Assembly: GCA_030635145.1 (NCBI GenBank)
Contig: DAOVZK010000006.1
Span: 26,434-90,433, forward strand
Direction of reading: 5' to 3'
Source of the DNA: Planctomycetota bacterium
GTDB lineage: Bacteria > Planctomycetota > Phycisphaerae > SM23-33
Length of the DNA stretch: 64,000 nt
The translations under genes and the position numbers were made by a program. The notes under the pieces were generated by a model, which saw only the letters and a program-made list of their open reading frames with translations, was not told where the DNA came from and did no database searches. Of this stretch, positions 32,818 to 42,248 are shown one piece after another (position 1 is the stretch's first letter; each line of letters begins with the position of its first letter).

Positions 32818-34455
32818 ATGAGCAAACAGCATACGATCGGCAGCTACCTCATCGACAAACTTTCTTCGCACGGGGTTGGCCATATTTTCGGCGTACCGGG
32901 CGATTACGTTTTGGGTTTGTACAAGCAGCTGGAAGACAGCAAGCTGAAAGTGATAAACACCTGCGACGAACAAGGCGCCGGTTTCGCCGCCGACGCCTAC
33001 GCCAGAGTCAACGGCCTTGGCGCCGTCTGCGTTACGTATTGCGTTGGCGGGTTGAAGGTCGCAAACACAACCGCCCAGGCCTTCGCCGAAAAATCGCCCG
33101 TCGTCGTCATCAGCGGAGCGCCCGGGACAAACGAACGCACCAAAACCCCGCTGCTGCATCATCGGGTTCGCGATTTCGACACGCAGCTGAAAGTCTTCGA
33201 GCAACTCACCGTGGCCTCTACCGTACTCGACGATCCCCGCACGGCCTGCAGCGAAATCGACCGCGTGTTCGCCGCTGCCCTTCGATACAAGCGTCCCGTG
33301 TACATTGAACTCCCGCGCGACATGGTTTCCGCCCCCGCCGATCCGCCGCAGAAATCGAACGACACCGTGCGATCAAGCGACCCTGTCGCACTTGACGAAG
33401 CATTGCGAGAGGCTGTCGGTATTATCTCCGCCGCGAAAAAACCCGTGATCCTTGCCGGTGTGGAGATGCACCGTTTCGGTTTGCAGGATGCGTTGCTGAA
33501 GCTGTTGGACAAAACCAAAATTCCGGTCGCCTCTACGATCCTGAGCAAGTCGGTCGTCGTGGAAAATCATCCGCAATATCTTGGCGTGTACGAAGGCGCC
33601 ATGGGCCGTGAGGAAGTTCGGGAGTATATCGAGTCCAGCGACTGCCTCATTCTTCTTGGCGTGTTTATGAGCGATGTGAATCTCGGAATTTTTACCGCCC
33701 ATCTCGATCAGGGCAAATCGATTTCCGTCACCAGCGAAAAGGTTTCGATTCAACATCACAGCTACGATGGCGTGGAGATGGACGATTTCATCGCCGGGCT
33801 TATCGCCGCCGACATGGGTAAACGCAAGGTTCCCGATATTCCGAATCCGCCGCTTCCCGAACCCGCCAATCCTACCACTGGGAAACCGATGACCGTGCGA
33901 TATTTGTTCCAGCGGCTGAATTCGTTTCTGGACGACAACACCATCGTGATCGCCGACCCCGGTGACGCCATGTTCGCCGCGATCGACATGAACATTCATT
34001 GCGCGACGGAGTTCCTATCCCCGGCCTACTACACGTCGCTCGGGTTTGCTGTTCCGGCAAGCATCGGTGCCCAGCTCGCCAACCCACAGCTGCGCCCGCT
34101 GGTGCTGGTGGGCGATGGTGCGTTTCAAATGACCGGCATGGAAGTCGCGTCGATTGCGAGGTTCGGGTTGACTCCGATAATCATTGTGCTGAACAACCAG
34201 GGATACGGCACCGAACGCCCGATGCTGGACGGTGCATTCAACGACATTCCATCATTAAACTACGCCCGCATTCCCGAGCTTCTCTCGGCCGGTAAGGGAT
34301 ACGACATCCACACGGAAGATCAGCTGGAATGTGCGTTGCAGGAAGCCCAAAAGCATACGGATAGCTTTTGCATTTTCGATGTTCACCTCGATCCGGCAGA
34401 TCGGTCGATGGCACTTGAGCGATTGACTACTGTCTTGGGCAAGCGAGTGAAATAG
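32818..34455 (+). CDS. Thiamine-diphosphate 2-oxoacid decarboxylase (pyruvate / indolepyruvate decarboxylase type)
   Basis: It decarboxylates a 2-oxo acid to the aldehyde. From the ATG at 32818 (MSKQHTIGSYLIDKL) the length is 545 residues. The key residues of this family are all present. GVPGDYVLGLY supplies the Asp and DEQGAGFAADAYARV the Glu that binds the cofactor aminopyrimidine. The His-His pair is in TPLLHHRVRDFD. The thiamine motif runs from VGDGAFQMTGMEV to VLNNQGYGTERPM. The His pair argues for decarboxylation rather than acetolactate synthesis. Pyruvate decarboxylase is uncommon in bacteria. The substrate cannot be told apart here and no alcohol dehydrogenase is adjacent. AAAGG precedes the start. 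Confidence 0.85.
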   Translation: MSKQHTIGSYLIDKLSSHGVGHIFGVPGDYVLGLYKQLEDSKLKVINTCDEQGAGFAADAYARVNGLGAVCVTYCVGGLKVANTTAQAFAEKSPVVVISGAPGTNERTKTPLLHHRVRDFDTQLKVFEQLTVASTVLDDPRTACSEIDRVFAAALRYKRPVYIELPRDMVSAPADPPQKSNDTVRSSDPVALDEALREAVGIISAAKKPVILAGVEMHRFGLQDALLKLLDKTKIPVASTILSKSVVVENHPQYLGVYEGAMGREEVREYIESSDCLILLGVFMSDVNLGIFTAHLDQGKSISVTSEKVSIQHHSYDGVEMDDFIAGLIAADMGKRKVPDIPNPPLPEPANPTTGKPMTVRYLFQRLNSFLDDNTIVIADPGDAMFAAIDMNIHCATEFLSPAYYTSLGFAVPASIGAQLANPQLRPLVLVGDGAFQMTGMEVASIARFGLTPIIIVLNNQGYGTERPMLDGAFNDIPSLNYARIPELLSAGKGYDIHTEDQLECALQEAQKHTDSFCIFDVHLDPADRSMALERLTTVLGKRVK

Positions 34456-34460
34456 CTCAG

Positions 34461-34734
34461 TAGGGTGCATAACTCGTTACGCACCGATTGATGTGTATTG
34501 ATTATTGGTGCGTAAGCAAGTCCGTAGGCCGGGTCTCGACCCGGCGAAAAGTAAACTCGAAATAAGAATGTCGAAATCCTAAACAAATACAAATTTCGAA
34601 ATTTAAAATAAATTCAGGCAACAATTCGGTATTTTTGTTTTGAAAATTATAATTTTGAACATTCGATATTGTTTCGCATTTAGGATTTCGCGATTCGGAT
34701 TTAGCTTATGATGCCGGGTTAAAACCCGGCCTAC
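34461..34734. repeat. Repeat block: GTAGGCCGGGTC arms around CGAAATCCTAAACAAAT-type palindrome, copy 2
   Basis: GTAGGGTGCATAAC../..GGTGCGTAAG lies at 34461-34515. CCGTAGGCCGGGTCTCGACCC at 34521 and GCCGGGTTAAAACCCGGCCTAC at 34713-34734 are inverted arms that enclose the second copy of the AT-rich palindrome (34552-34705). The latter has CGAAATCCTAAACAAATAC and GATATTGTTTCGCATTTAG. No gene is seen between 34456 and 34758. Confidence 0.65.
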
Positions 34735-34758
34735 ATCTCACGTACACAGAGACAACTT

Positions 34759-35052
34759 TTATCGTCGCCGACGCTTTTTGCTGTCGCGGGATTTCCTGTC
34801 ACTCCGTTTGCCGTCACGCCGTTTTTCATGCCGCTTACGTTCCCATTTGTGGTGACGTTTTTCATGCTTCCATTCATCTTTTTCCCATCGGCGGTTGTGA
34901 TTGTCCTTCTCGTAACGAACTACCACAACATCACGCTTTGTGCGCATACGCCTTCGGCCGTGATGCGAACGATCATCGCATCCGGCGAATAAAAGCGAGG
35001 CAAAACCTACCATCAGAATTACAACACTCAGCATGGTTATTGACTTTTTCAT
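34759..35052 (-). CDS. Small highly basic lipoprotein
   Basis: The 97-residue protein starts MKKSITMLSVVILMVGFASLLFAGC, a lipoprotein signal with lipobox FAGC. What remains is almost entirely Arg, Lys, His, Asp and Glu (for example WKHEKRHHKWERKRHEKRRDGK), ending KKRRRR. No known domain fits; such a tail could bind an anionic polymer such as polysaccharide or nucleic acid, but that is conjecture. AAAGGAG stands at good spacing before the ATG, which together with the clear lipobox supports translation. Intergenic repeats lie directly downstream. Confidence 0.7.
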   Translation of the reverse strand: MKKSITMLSVVILMVGFASLLFAGCDDRSHHGRRRMRTKRDVVVVRYEKDNHNRRWEKDEWKHEKRHHKWERKRHEKRRDGKRSDRKSRDSKKRRRR

Positions 35053-35276
35053 CGTATCGCTCCTTTCGCAAATTTTTCATTTTTCAACACACAATTTTTA
35101 ATCGCTGGCAGCTTCGATCCGTCACTGGTACTAACGTTGACGGCGGCGGAATATTGCCAGATTTACGCAGATAATCGGGGTAAATTTTCGGCGCAGAATG
35201 CCGGGATAACAGTTGCCAAAGGTATTCTATCAACCTAAAATCGGCAGGTGGTATGATCTAAAACATGGAGAGCATG

Positions 35277-37046
35277 ATGGAAAAATTAATGTGTCTACTT
35301 ATTGTTTCGATTAGCTTCGGGGTGTCTGGAATTTTAATCGCCGCCGAGGTCGATAAAAAGTTTCTGGCAACGCTCCCCAAAAAAGAGCAGGAAATGAAAG
35401 ACGATGTGGACCACTGGGGGCTGCCGTTCGCTGATCAATTGCGACGTTTTATCAAGGCTCGTTCGCAGCTGCAAGATCAGCTCGGAGCAAAGGCGCCCAA
35501 AAATTTTCTTGTTGGCATCCAGCACGGCTTGGAGAAAGTTCCATTAAACAAGTACTGGTTCAAGGGAAAGTACACTAACGAAATTAATTTGACGGCGGCC
35601 AGGAACGAATACGAAAATTTTCAGGTTGCTGTCTTGCCCGAGATCGGAAAAACGCTGGATAACGTTACGCTGTCTGCCGGGCCGTTAAAATCGGCGGACG
35701 GAAAACACAGGATCGCGGCGGCCAATATTCGCATTTATCGTGTTGGATATGTAAAAACGGTTCCGGCGCAGTATCCTTCATTATACACGGGGATGTGGCC
35801 GGACATATTGTTGCCCAACAAGCCGATCAAAATCACCGGCATCGATCTGGGCCTCTTCTGGGTGGAAATCAAGGTTCCCAAAGATGCCCCAGCTGCTGAC
35901 TACGAAGGAGAGTTAAAACTCCAGGCCGATGGCGAATCTCTGGGCGTCAAAGTTAAACTTCATGTCTACAACTTTGCCTTGCCGGATCGAGTGCCGTTTC
36001 CCGTGGCGGTTTGGACTTCTCCCTCGCTGCCGTGGGGCGAAAAGATGTCGCCCGAACAATACCGCAAGCTTGCCAGTGAATTTTTGAAACATGGAATTGA
36101 TCCAATATCTATTGGCGGAAATTTTGTTTCCTTAAAGGACAATGATTTTCAAACCCTTGATGAAAATCTGCAGTATTGTCTCGATCGGGGCTTGCAGGCA
36201 TTCCAGATTTCGTCAGCCGGGAAAGACCCTGAAAAGCTGAAAAAGTATGTGGCGCATCTGCGAGAAAAAGGCTGGGTTGATAGAGCGTTGATATACCTCG
36301 GCCCGGATGAGCCTGACGACAAAAAATTCAAAACCCAAAACATTCCCGCTTATCAGAAATTCCATGCGGCTTATCCCGACGTCAAGGCATTTTTGGCTAG
36401 TGAGTATCATGAGAATATGGATAAGGGTTGCGATATTTGGATGACGGATGTTTCTACGGGGAAGGGCCCAGCCTTCGCGGCGAAAAATAAGGGCAAGGCA
36501 AATCTTTGGCTGTACTTCTGTCACTTGCCTATAAGAATCGATTATTATCGCCCTCTGGTTCAGGCCCCGAATCTGCAAATTGACAATGAAGCCATCGAAA
36601 ATCGTCTGACCCTTTGGCTGTGCTGGAAGTACGGAGCAGAGGGGATGTTTATATGGGCAGGTAATCGAGAGTGGGCAAAACCGGAAATAGATCGTCGCGA
36701 CTGGAAAACCAAAGGCTGGGAACTTACGAAAAAGCCTTACGGTTTTCCTTATGCCGGTATTCACAACGGTAATGGATACCTGATTTATCCCGGTGCCAAC
36801 CCCAGTATCCGCATGAAAATTCTTCGCGACGGTTCGGAAGACTTGGGATACCTTTCGATTCTCAAAGAATTGCAGCAAAAGAGTTCGGACAACGCCTTCA
36901 AAAAAGAAGCAGAAGCCTTAATCTCTGTTCCGGCGAGCGTGTTGGTAGATGCTCATTATTTCAACAAAGACCCGGACGCACTATTAAAAGCCAGAAACCA
37001 AATCGCGGAACTTATTGAAAAAGGTTCCCAAAACGATAACGAATAA
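35277..37046 (+). CDS. Exported DUF4091-type glycoside-hydrolase-like protein
   Basis: An exported protein of 589 residues. Three ATGs are close together (35265, 35274, 35277); 35277 (MEKLMCLLIVSISFGVSGILIAAE) sits best after GGAG and gives a signal peptide. An N-terminal region (about 25-230) has beta-sandwich-like segments (RNEYENFQVAVLPEIGKTL, GLFWVEIKVPKDAPAADYEGEL). It is followed by a barrel-like part (about 230-500: GIDPISIGGN, ALIYLGPDEPDD, KYGAEGMFIWAGNREW). The C-terminal block SIRMKILRDGSEDLGYL is typical of DUF4091. Substrate unknown; such proteins are assigned to polysaccharide degradation in planctomycetes and Bacteroidetes. The DEPDD motif could carry a catalytic acid. Confidence 0.75.
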   Translation: MEKLMCLLIVSISFGVSGILIAAEVDKKFLATLPKKEQEMKDDVDHWGLPFADQLRRFIKARSQLQDQLGAKAPKNFLVGIQHGLEKVPLNKYWFKGKYTNEINLTAARNEYENFQVAVLPEIGKTLDNVTLSAGPLKSADGKHRIAAANIRIYRVGYVKTVPAQYPSLYTGMWPDILLPNKPIKITGIDLGLFWVEIKVPKDAPAADYEGELKLQADGESLGVKVKLHVYNFALPDRVPFPVAVWTSPSLPWGEKMSPEQYRKLASEFLKHGIDPISIGGNFVSLKDNDFQTLDENLQYCLDRGLQAFQISSAGKDPEKLKKYVAHLREKGWVDRALIYLGPDEPDDKKFKTQNIPAYQKFHAAYPDVKAFLASEYHENMDKGCDIWMTDVSTGKGPAFAAKNKGKANLWLYFCHLPIRIDYYRPLVQAPNLQIDNEAIENRLTLWLCWKYGAEGMFIWAGNREWAKPEIDRRDWKTKGWELTKKPYGFPYAGIHNGNGYLIYPGANPSIRMKILRDGSEDLGYLSILKELQQKSSDNAFKKEAEALISVPASVLVDAHYFNKDPDALLKARNQIAELIEKGSQNDNE

Positions 37047-37068
37047 ATAAACCAGATGGCCGGTGGGC

Positions 37069-38922
37069 TTACACCTGCACGGTTTTGGCTTGATTGCGGA
37101 GGTGACGTTTGCGGTCGGCCTCTTTGAGGAACCGTTTTCGTAGCCGTATCGATCCGGGCGTGAGTTCCACGAGTTCGTCGCTTTCGATGTACTCCAGCGA
37201 GCCTTCGAGCGAGTATTTTCGCGGGGCCTTGAGCGTTACGGTCGCGTCTTTGTTGGCCGAGCGTACGTTTGTGAGGTTCTTCTTGCGAACGACATTGGCA
37301 GGGAGGTCGTTGTCGCGGCAATGCTCACCGACGAGCTGGCCTTCGTAAATCTGATCGCCCGGGGAGGTGAACATAATCCCGCGGCCGGCGAGTTGGTCGA
37401 GGGCATACGCGGTAACCTGCCCGGTTTCGGTGGCGATGAGCACCCCGTTTTGTCGGCTTGGAATTTCACCGCGAAATTCTCCGTACTCGGCGAAGCGATG
37501 GTTCATTATGGCTTCCCCGGCGGTGGCGGTCAGCAGTCTGCTGCGCAGCCCGATTAATCCGCGCGACGGAATCATAAATTCCAATTGCGTGCGATTACCC
37601 TGCGTGTCCATGTGGGTCATGTCGGCCTTGCGGTCACCGAGCAGCTGCATGACGGGCCCGACGCTTTCGGCGGGGGTGTCGATGATGAGCTTTTCGATGG
37701 GTTCGGTTTTTTTGCCGTTTTCGTCGCGATGGAAAATCACCTCGGGCTTGCCGACGCAAAGCTCGTAACCTTCGCGACGCATATTTTCCAACAGGATACC
37801 CAGGTGCAGCAGCCCGCGGCCTGAGACGTTAAACTCGTCGCCGCGATCTTCCACGCGGAGTGCGACGTTGGATTGCAGCTCTTTGTCCAGCCGTTCGCGG
37901 AGTTGGCGGTTGGTGACGAATTTGCCCTCACGGCCGGAAAATGGTCCGTCGTTGATGCGGAATGTCATGTGCAGTGTTGGTTCGTCGATGCCTACCGGCG
38001 GTAAGGCGATGGGGTTGTCGATGTCGGCCAGTGTATCGCCGATGTCTACTTTGTTGAGCCCGACGACGGCGAACAGGTCGCCGACTTCGATGCGGTCGGT
38101 TTCGTTTCGGCCCAGACCCTCGAACCGCAACAGTTGTCCGATTTTCTGTTTGGTCTGCTTGCCTTCGCGGTCGATTCGCATGATTGGTTCCCCGGCCTGC
38201 AGAGACCCGGCAAACACACGCCCGATACCGATTCGTCCGACGTATTCGCTGTAATCGATCGACGTGATCAGTGCCTGCGTCGGGGCATCGCCATCGAGGT
38301 CCGGCACGGGGATGTACTCGATAATCGCGTCGAACAGGTCGTGGACATCTTCGCTTTCACCGGGGAAGCGGTGGTTGTCTTCGCGCACTGCCCAGCCGTT
38401 TTTTGCCGACGCGAAAACCGTCGGAAATTCCAGCGCGTGGTCGTCGGCACCGAGTTCCACGAGCAGATCGAAAACTTCCTCGTGTACTTTCTCGGCACGA
38501 ATGTCCGGGCGGTCCATTTTGTTGATGACCACAATCGGTTGCAGGTGCAAATCGAGTGCCTTGCTCAGAACGTATCGCGTTTGCGGCATGACACCTTCGA
38601 AGGCATCGACCAGCAGCAGTACACCGTCGGCGAGTTTCAAAACGCGCTCGACCTCACCGGAAAAGTCGGCGTGCCCGGGGGTGTCGACGATGTTGATGTG
38701 ATACGAGTTGCCAGTGCGGTCGGTGTAGTTGATGGCACAGTTTTTCGCGAGGATGGTAATCCCGCGTTCGCGTTCGATGTCGTTGCTGTCGAGAATGCAC
38801 TCGCCATGCAGCTCGCCCTTACCGAACTGCCCGCTCTGGCGCAGCAGCTGGTCGACCAGCGTGGTCTTACCGTGGTCAACGTGTGCGATGATTGCGATGT
38901 TGCGAATATTTTGTCTTGCCAT
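37069..38922 (-). CDS. typA: Ribosome-associated GTPase TypA/BipA
   Basis: This translational GTPase of the EF-G family binds ribosomes and helps 50S assembly, mostly in stress and cold. The 617 residues have normal length. G motifs are [10 protein letters not shown] (about 14), [24 protein letters not shown] and [12 protein letters not shown]. The C-terminal domain unique to BipA includes [33 protein letters not shown] and the basic end [17 protein letters not shown]. It is convergent with the DUF4091 gene. No strong ribosome site precedes the ATG. Confidence 0.97.
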   Translation of the reverse strand: MARQNIRNIAIIAHVDHGKTTLVDQLLRQSGQFGKGELHGECILDSNDIERERGITILAKNCAINYTDRTGNSYHINIVDTPGHADFSGEVERVLKLADGVLLLVDAFEGVMPQTRYVLSKALDLHLQPIVVINKMDRPDIRAEKVHEEVFDLLVELGADDHALEFPTVFASAKNGWAVREDNHRFPGESEDVHDLFDAIIEYIPVPDLDGDAPTQALITSIDYSEYVGRIGIGRVFAGSLQAGEPIMRIDREGKQTKQKIGQLLRFEGLGRNETDRIEVGDLFAVVGLNKVDIGDTLADIDNPIALPPVGIDEPTLHMTFRINDGPFSGREGKFVTNRQLRERLDKELQSNVALRVEDRGDEFNVSGRGLLHLGILLENMRREGYELCVGKPEVIFHRDENGKKTEPIEKLIIDTPAESVGPVMQLLGDRKADMTHMDTQGNRTQLEFMIPSRGLIGLRSRLLTATAGEAIMNHRFAEYGEFRGEIPSRQNGVLIATETGQVTAYALDQLAGRGIMFTSPGDQIYEGQLVGEHCRDNDLPANVVRKKNLTNVRSANKDATVTLKAPRKYSLEGSLEYIESDELVELTPGSIRLRKRFLKEADRKRHLRNQAKTVQV

Positions 38923-39298
38923 TTTTTATATCTTTTCAATAACGTTTTTGTAACTATTAGGACACGGGGTAGAAGAGGGGATAATTTCTGAAATACGAAC
39001 AAATTCACGACTCTGCTTCGCGAAACAGATAATTTCCGTTTCGGATTTCGGGGGGATGAGTCTTACGAATTTAGCTTCGTGGGTGTGAAGCTTCGATATT
39101 CAAACAAGCCCGTTTATACCAGAGCGTCGGGCCAGAAAACCGCGCGGAGCCTTCGCAGCCGGCTGGTGTTCAGCAGCGAAAAAGCGGTCCGAAATTCTTT
39201 GCGGTAAGAAATCATGGGTCAGGAGTGTATCACGCTTTTAAAGATCGTCAAGGGTTTTCCCAATTATTCTCGGCAGCATTATGGCTGCTGCGTGGCCG
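38923..39298. other. Intergenic region, nothing recognised
   Basis: This 376 bp between the ftsQ end and the typA start, both on the minus strand, contains the typA promoter by position. I see no repeat, RNA motif or plausible small ORF. Confidence 0.5.
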
Positions 39299-40336
39299 CT
39301 AATTTACGCTGACGATTAGTTCGTCGAATCGCAAATCAATGTATTCGTTTTTTCCGGCTAAGCGCCCGCGGTTGCGCGAAACGTATTCGTCGAGGCGCTG
39401 CATTTTCGTTTCCGGGGGTACGACCCAGTCGCCGCCTTCCGGGCGTGGGAATCTGCCCAGCCTTATTGTAGTTTGCCGATCGCGGCCGACCTGGGCGTAG
39501 TAGACCAGCTGTGGGGCAGTGTCGGAAATTCGGTTGCCGTAGTTTTGCACGTCGGCGACGGTAATCTGATGGGCGTACGGTTTGGCCTTGACGAGCTTGA
39601 TCATTTCGATCCCCGCTGCCAGCTCGGTGGCGTTCCATTTTTCACCGGGAATCGGCGGTACAAGCCCCACGCCCTTGACGGTAATATAGTGGATGCGCGC
39701 CGCCGACTGCGGGGCCTGATACCTGGACAGATAAGTTGCGTGCTGCGCACCGTTGCGGGTTTCCCAACGCGGTACAAATCGCGACGGCAGAACGAAACCG
39801 TGTTCGTCGAAGTACACCATGCCGCCTTCAAACGGCGCGCGCGCGAACGGCTTGCGGAACTTCGCGCGGACAATCACCACGTTTTGCTTATCGATGCGGG
39901 CGGTCTGAATTTTTCGAACGTTCAGAACGTCGGCAATCCAAGGGTTGTTTTTGGCGAGTTTGAAAACTTCCCCGCAAAAAGCTTTGCTGCCAAAATTACG
40001 GTCGCCGGGCGTAATATTTTTGACGATATCGCGGTGGAGTTCTTGCGGCATCCAGTCGGGTGCGCCGACGAGCTCTACGCAAAATTCTCGTTGCACAGCT
40101 GCCTGTTGATCGTCCAAAACTTTGCGTTGCATGGCTCGCAGACCGATGGTCACCACCATTACGGCGGCGGCGGTTAATACCAGGAACATCGTGCCACGTG
40201 CGAAGGCTGCCCCGTGCTGCCGGCGGACAGAATCGATAAACGATCCGATTCGCGAAGGTGTAGTTTTGCGTTTTGCTTTTCTGCTGCGAGAAGCAGGAAC
40301 TTTTTTTCGTTTAGCTGCCACTTTGTCTCCAATCAC
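39299..40336 (-). CDS. ftsQ: FtsQ/DivIB-like cell division protein
   Basis: This is a bitopic inner-membrane protein with a periplasmic POTRA domain that links early and late divisome parts. The 345 residues have a strongly basic N-terminus, one membrane helix at about 47-66 (ARGTMFLVLTAAAVMVVTIG) and a POTRA-like region (about 85-160: RDIVKNITPGDRNFGSKAFC..., KNNPWIADVLNVRKI). FTSQ-like strands follow (VVIVRAKFRKPFARAPFEGGMVYFDEHGFVLP). The start is a GTG at 40336; a second GTG at 40321 has a better GGAG spacing. It closes the murC-murB-ddl-ftsQ run, where ftsA and ftsZ would normally follow but do not. Confidence 0.8.
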   Translation of the reverse strand: MIGDKVAAKRKKVPASRSRKAKRKTTPSRIGSFIDSVRRQHGAAFARGTMFLVLTAAAVMVVTIGLRAMQRKVLDDQQAAVQREFCVELVGAPDWMPQELHRDIVKNITPGDRNFGSKAFCGEVFKLAKNNPWIADVLNVRKIQTARIDKQNVVIVRAKFRKPFARAPFEGGMVYFDEHGFVLPSRFVPRWETRNGAQHATYLSRYQAPQSAARIHYITVKGVGLVPPIPGEKWNATELAAGIEMIKLVKAKPYAHQITVADVQNYGNRISDTAPQLVYYAQVGRDRQTTIRLGRFPRPEGGDWVVPPETKMQRLDEYVSRNRGRLAGKNEYIDLRFDELIVSVN

Positions 40337-40348
40337 TCTTTGTCAAAT

Positions 40349-41284
40349 CTAATGTGTTACGTCTCTTTCCATCGCCATCTTCACAATTCGGTCAGCCAGT
40401 GCGGGCATATCGATCCCGGCGCGACTGGCGGCGAGCGGCACGAGCGAATGGGTCGTGAAGCCCGGAATTGTGTTGATTTCCAGTACCTGCAAAACGCCAT
40501 CGGCATCGAGGATAAAATCCACGCGAGAAATATCGCGTGCGTTGATTGCTTCGTGCGCGGTTATCGCGTCGTTGTAAATTTGCTGCATCATCGAAGAGTC
40601 CAGATCATCGGGGAAGATAAACTCCGTCCCGGAACCGTCCTCGTACTTGGCGGAGTAATCGTAAAACGTGTGTGGTGTTACGATTTCGATTATCGGCAGC
40701 GGTTCATCACCGAGAATGCCCACGGTAAGCTCGCGGCCTGCGACAAATTTCTCGATCATGCAGCGGTCGTATGTGTCCAGCAGGTTGGAAACGGCAGCTA
40801 CGCGAGATGCTTCGTCGCGGACGATGATAGTGTCGACACTCGAACCTCCGCCGATTGGTTTTACAACGACAGGCACCGGAATTTTTTCGATCAGTGGTTG
40901 CGATTCTTCGAGGTGCTGAAAGTTTTCGATTACCGTCCAGTCGGGCGTGCTAAGCCCGCTGCGTCGAAACAGCTGCTTGCTGGCGGGCTTGTCCATTCCT
41001 AACATGCTCGCCCGGGGGCACGACCCGATATACCGCAACCCGCGATCTTCGCACAGCTGTTGCACCTCGCCAGACTCGCCGAACTCTCCGTGTAGTGCGA
41101 TGAACACTACGTCGATTCCGTTGCGGTCGAGTGCGGTGGTGTTGGTGGGGCAGATGTCGGCGCGCGTCACGCGATGCCCCGCAGCCTCCAGCCCAGCTGC
41201 GACGTTTTCACCGCTCATCAGCGAAACATCATGCTCGAAGGATGGCCCGCCCATCAGCACCGTTATGTCCAAGTGATCCGTCAC
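40349..41284 (-). CDS. ddl: D-alanine--D-alanine ligase
   Basis: It joins two D-Ala with ATP for the peptidoglycan stem peptide. The 311 residues start at a GTG. The N-terminal Ddl domain has VLMGGPSFEHDVSLMSG (binds D-Ala). The ATP-grasp domain follows: PVPVVVKPIGGGSSVDTIIV, MIEKFVAGRELTVGIL and, at the metal site, RVDFILDADGVLQVLEINTIPGFT. The terminal THSLVPLAASRAGID is typical. It lies between murB and ftsQ, with spacings of 45 and 12 bp, and is probably transcribed with them. Confidence 0.96.
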   Translation of the reverse strand: MTDHLDITVLMGGPSFEHDVSLMSGENVAAGLEAAGHRVTRADICPTNTTALDRNGIDVVFIALHGEFGESGEVQQLCEDRGLRYIGSCPRASMLGMDKPASKQLFRRSGLSTPDWTVIENFQHLEESQPLIEKIPVPVVVKPIGGGSSVDTIIVRDEASRVAAVSNLLDTYDRCMIEKFVAGRELTVGILGDEPLPIIEIVTPHTFYDYSAKYEDGSGTEFIFPDDLDSSMMQQIYNDAITAHEAINARDISRVDFILDADGVLQVLEINTIPGFTTHSLVPLAASRAGIDMPALADRIVKMAMERDVTH

Positions 41285-41329
41285 TTTTTACGTCTCGTTT
41301 CCGTTTTTGTTATAGCTGGTGGTTACCAA

Positions 41330-42208
41330 TTACCAGACTTCGATTTCTTTTTCGAGGTTCACGCCGAATTCTTTGGCGACGGCATCGCGGATCATATCGA
41401 TCAGTTTCAGCACATCGAATCCGGTGGCACCTTTGTCGGCGAGTATGAAGTTGGCGTGTTTGTCCGACACATGCGCGCCTCCGACACGTTTGCCTTTCAT
41501 TCCTGCCTTGTCGATCAGTGCACCGGCACTCATACCGCGCGGATTGCGAAATACGCATCCGGCGTTGCGGTGCGAGAGCGGCTGAGAATTTTTCTTGTAG
41601 ATCCAGATTTGCTTGACCTCTTTGAGGATGCGGTGCGGGTCGTCTTCGATCAGCAAAAACGATGCACCGATAATGAACTTCGACGAAATGTTGGAGCTGC
41701 GATATGCAAAGGCAAGGTCTTCTCGTAGGCGCTCGAAAATCTCACCGTTGCGATTCATCACCGTCACCGATTCGATCACGCTTCCGATATCGCCAAACGC
41801 CCCGCCGGCGTTCATCCGCACGCATCCGCCCACGGTTCCGGGAATTCCCGTCAGCCCCTGCAGCCCGCTGTATCCCTGGCGAACGCATTGCAGCACCAAC
41901 TTGCCCATGTCCACCCCGGCACCGGCGGTTAAGGTGTCGTCCTGAAACGTCATCTCTTTAAACTCTTTCCCGCCAAGGTGAATCACCACGCCCTTAACGC
42001 CCGAGTCGGCGACGAGAAGGTTCGCGCCAGATCCCAACACGTACATTGGCATGTCGTTTTCGTTGCATCGCTTGACAACTTCAACCAGGTCGGTTCGCGT
42101 TTCTGGAATCACGAAATACTCAGCAGGCCCGCCCAGGCGAAACCATGTGTGCTTCGCCATCGGTTCGTCAGTTTTAACCGTTGCGTTTAGTCCATCAAAT
42201 AAAGTCAT
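41330..42208 (-). CDS. murB: UDP-N-acetylenolpyruvoylglucosamine reductase
   Basis: It reduces UDP-GlcNAc-enolpyruvate to UDP-MurNAc with FAD and NADPH. At 292 residues it belongs to the shorter type II (Gram-positive-like) group. FAD-binding motifs are HTWFRLGGPAEYFVIPE, VLGSGANLLVADSGVKGVV and LTGIPGTVGGCVRMNAGG. The catalytic C-terminal part has CVFRNPRGMSAGALIDKAGMKGKRVGGA, with the Ser proton donor replaced by Cys-Val-Phe-Arg context as in several type II enzymes, and HANFILADKGATGFDVL. The gene begins 40 bp after murC and AGGA precedes its ATG. Confidence 0.95.
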   Translation of the reverse strand: MTLFDGLNATVKTDEPMAKHTWFRLGGPAEYFVIPETRTDLVEVVKRCNENDMPMYVLGSGANLLVADSGVKGVVIHLGGKEFKEMTFQDDTLTAGAGVDMGKLVLQCVRQGYSGLQGLTGIPGTVGGCVRMNAGGAFGDIGSVIESVTVMNRNGEIFERLREDLAFAYRSSNISSKFIIGASFLLIEDDPHRILKEVKQIWIYKKNSQPLSHRNAGCVFRNPRGMSAGALIDKAGMKGKRVGGAHVSDKHANFILADKGATGFDVLKLIDMIRDAVAKEFGVNLEKEIEVW

Positions 42209-42248
42209 GTGTTATTTCCTGTCCATCACCGCACACGTCGTGCTTATG

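Noticed and set aside
38134-38991. 285-codon plus-strand ORF over typA
   Set aside because: Opposite typA, whose motifs are complete.
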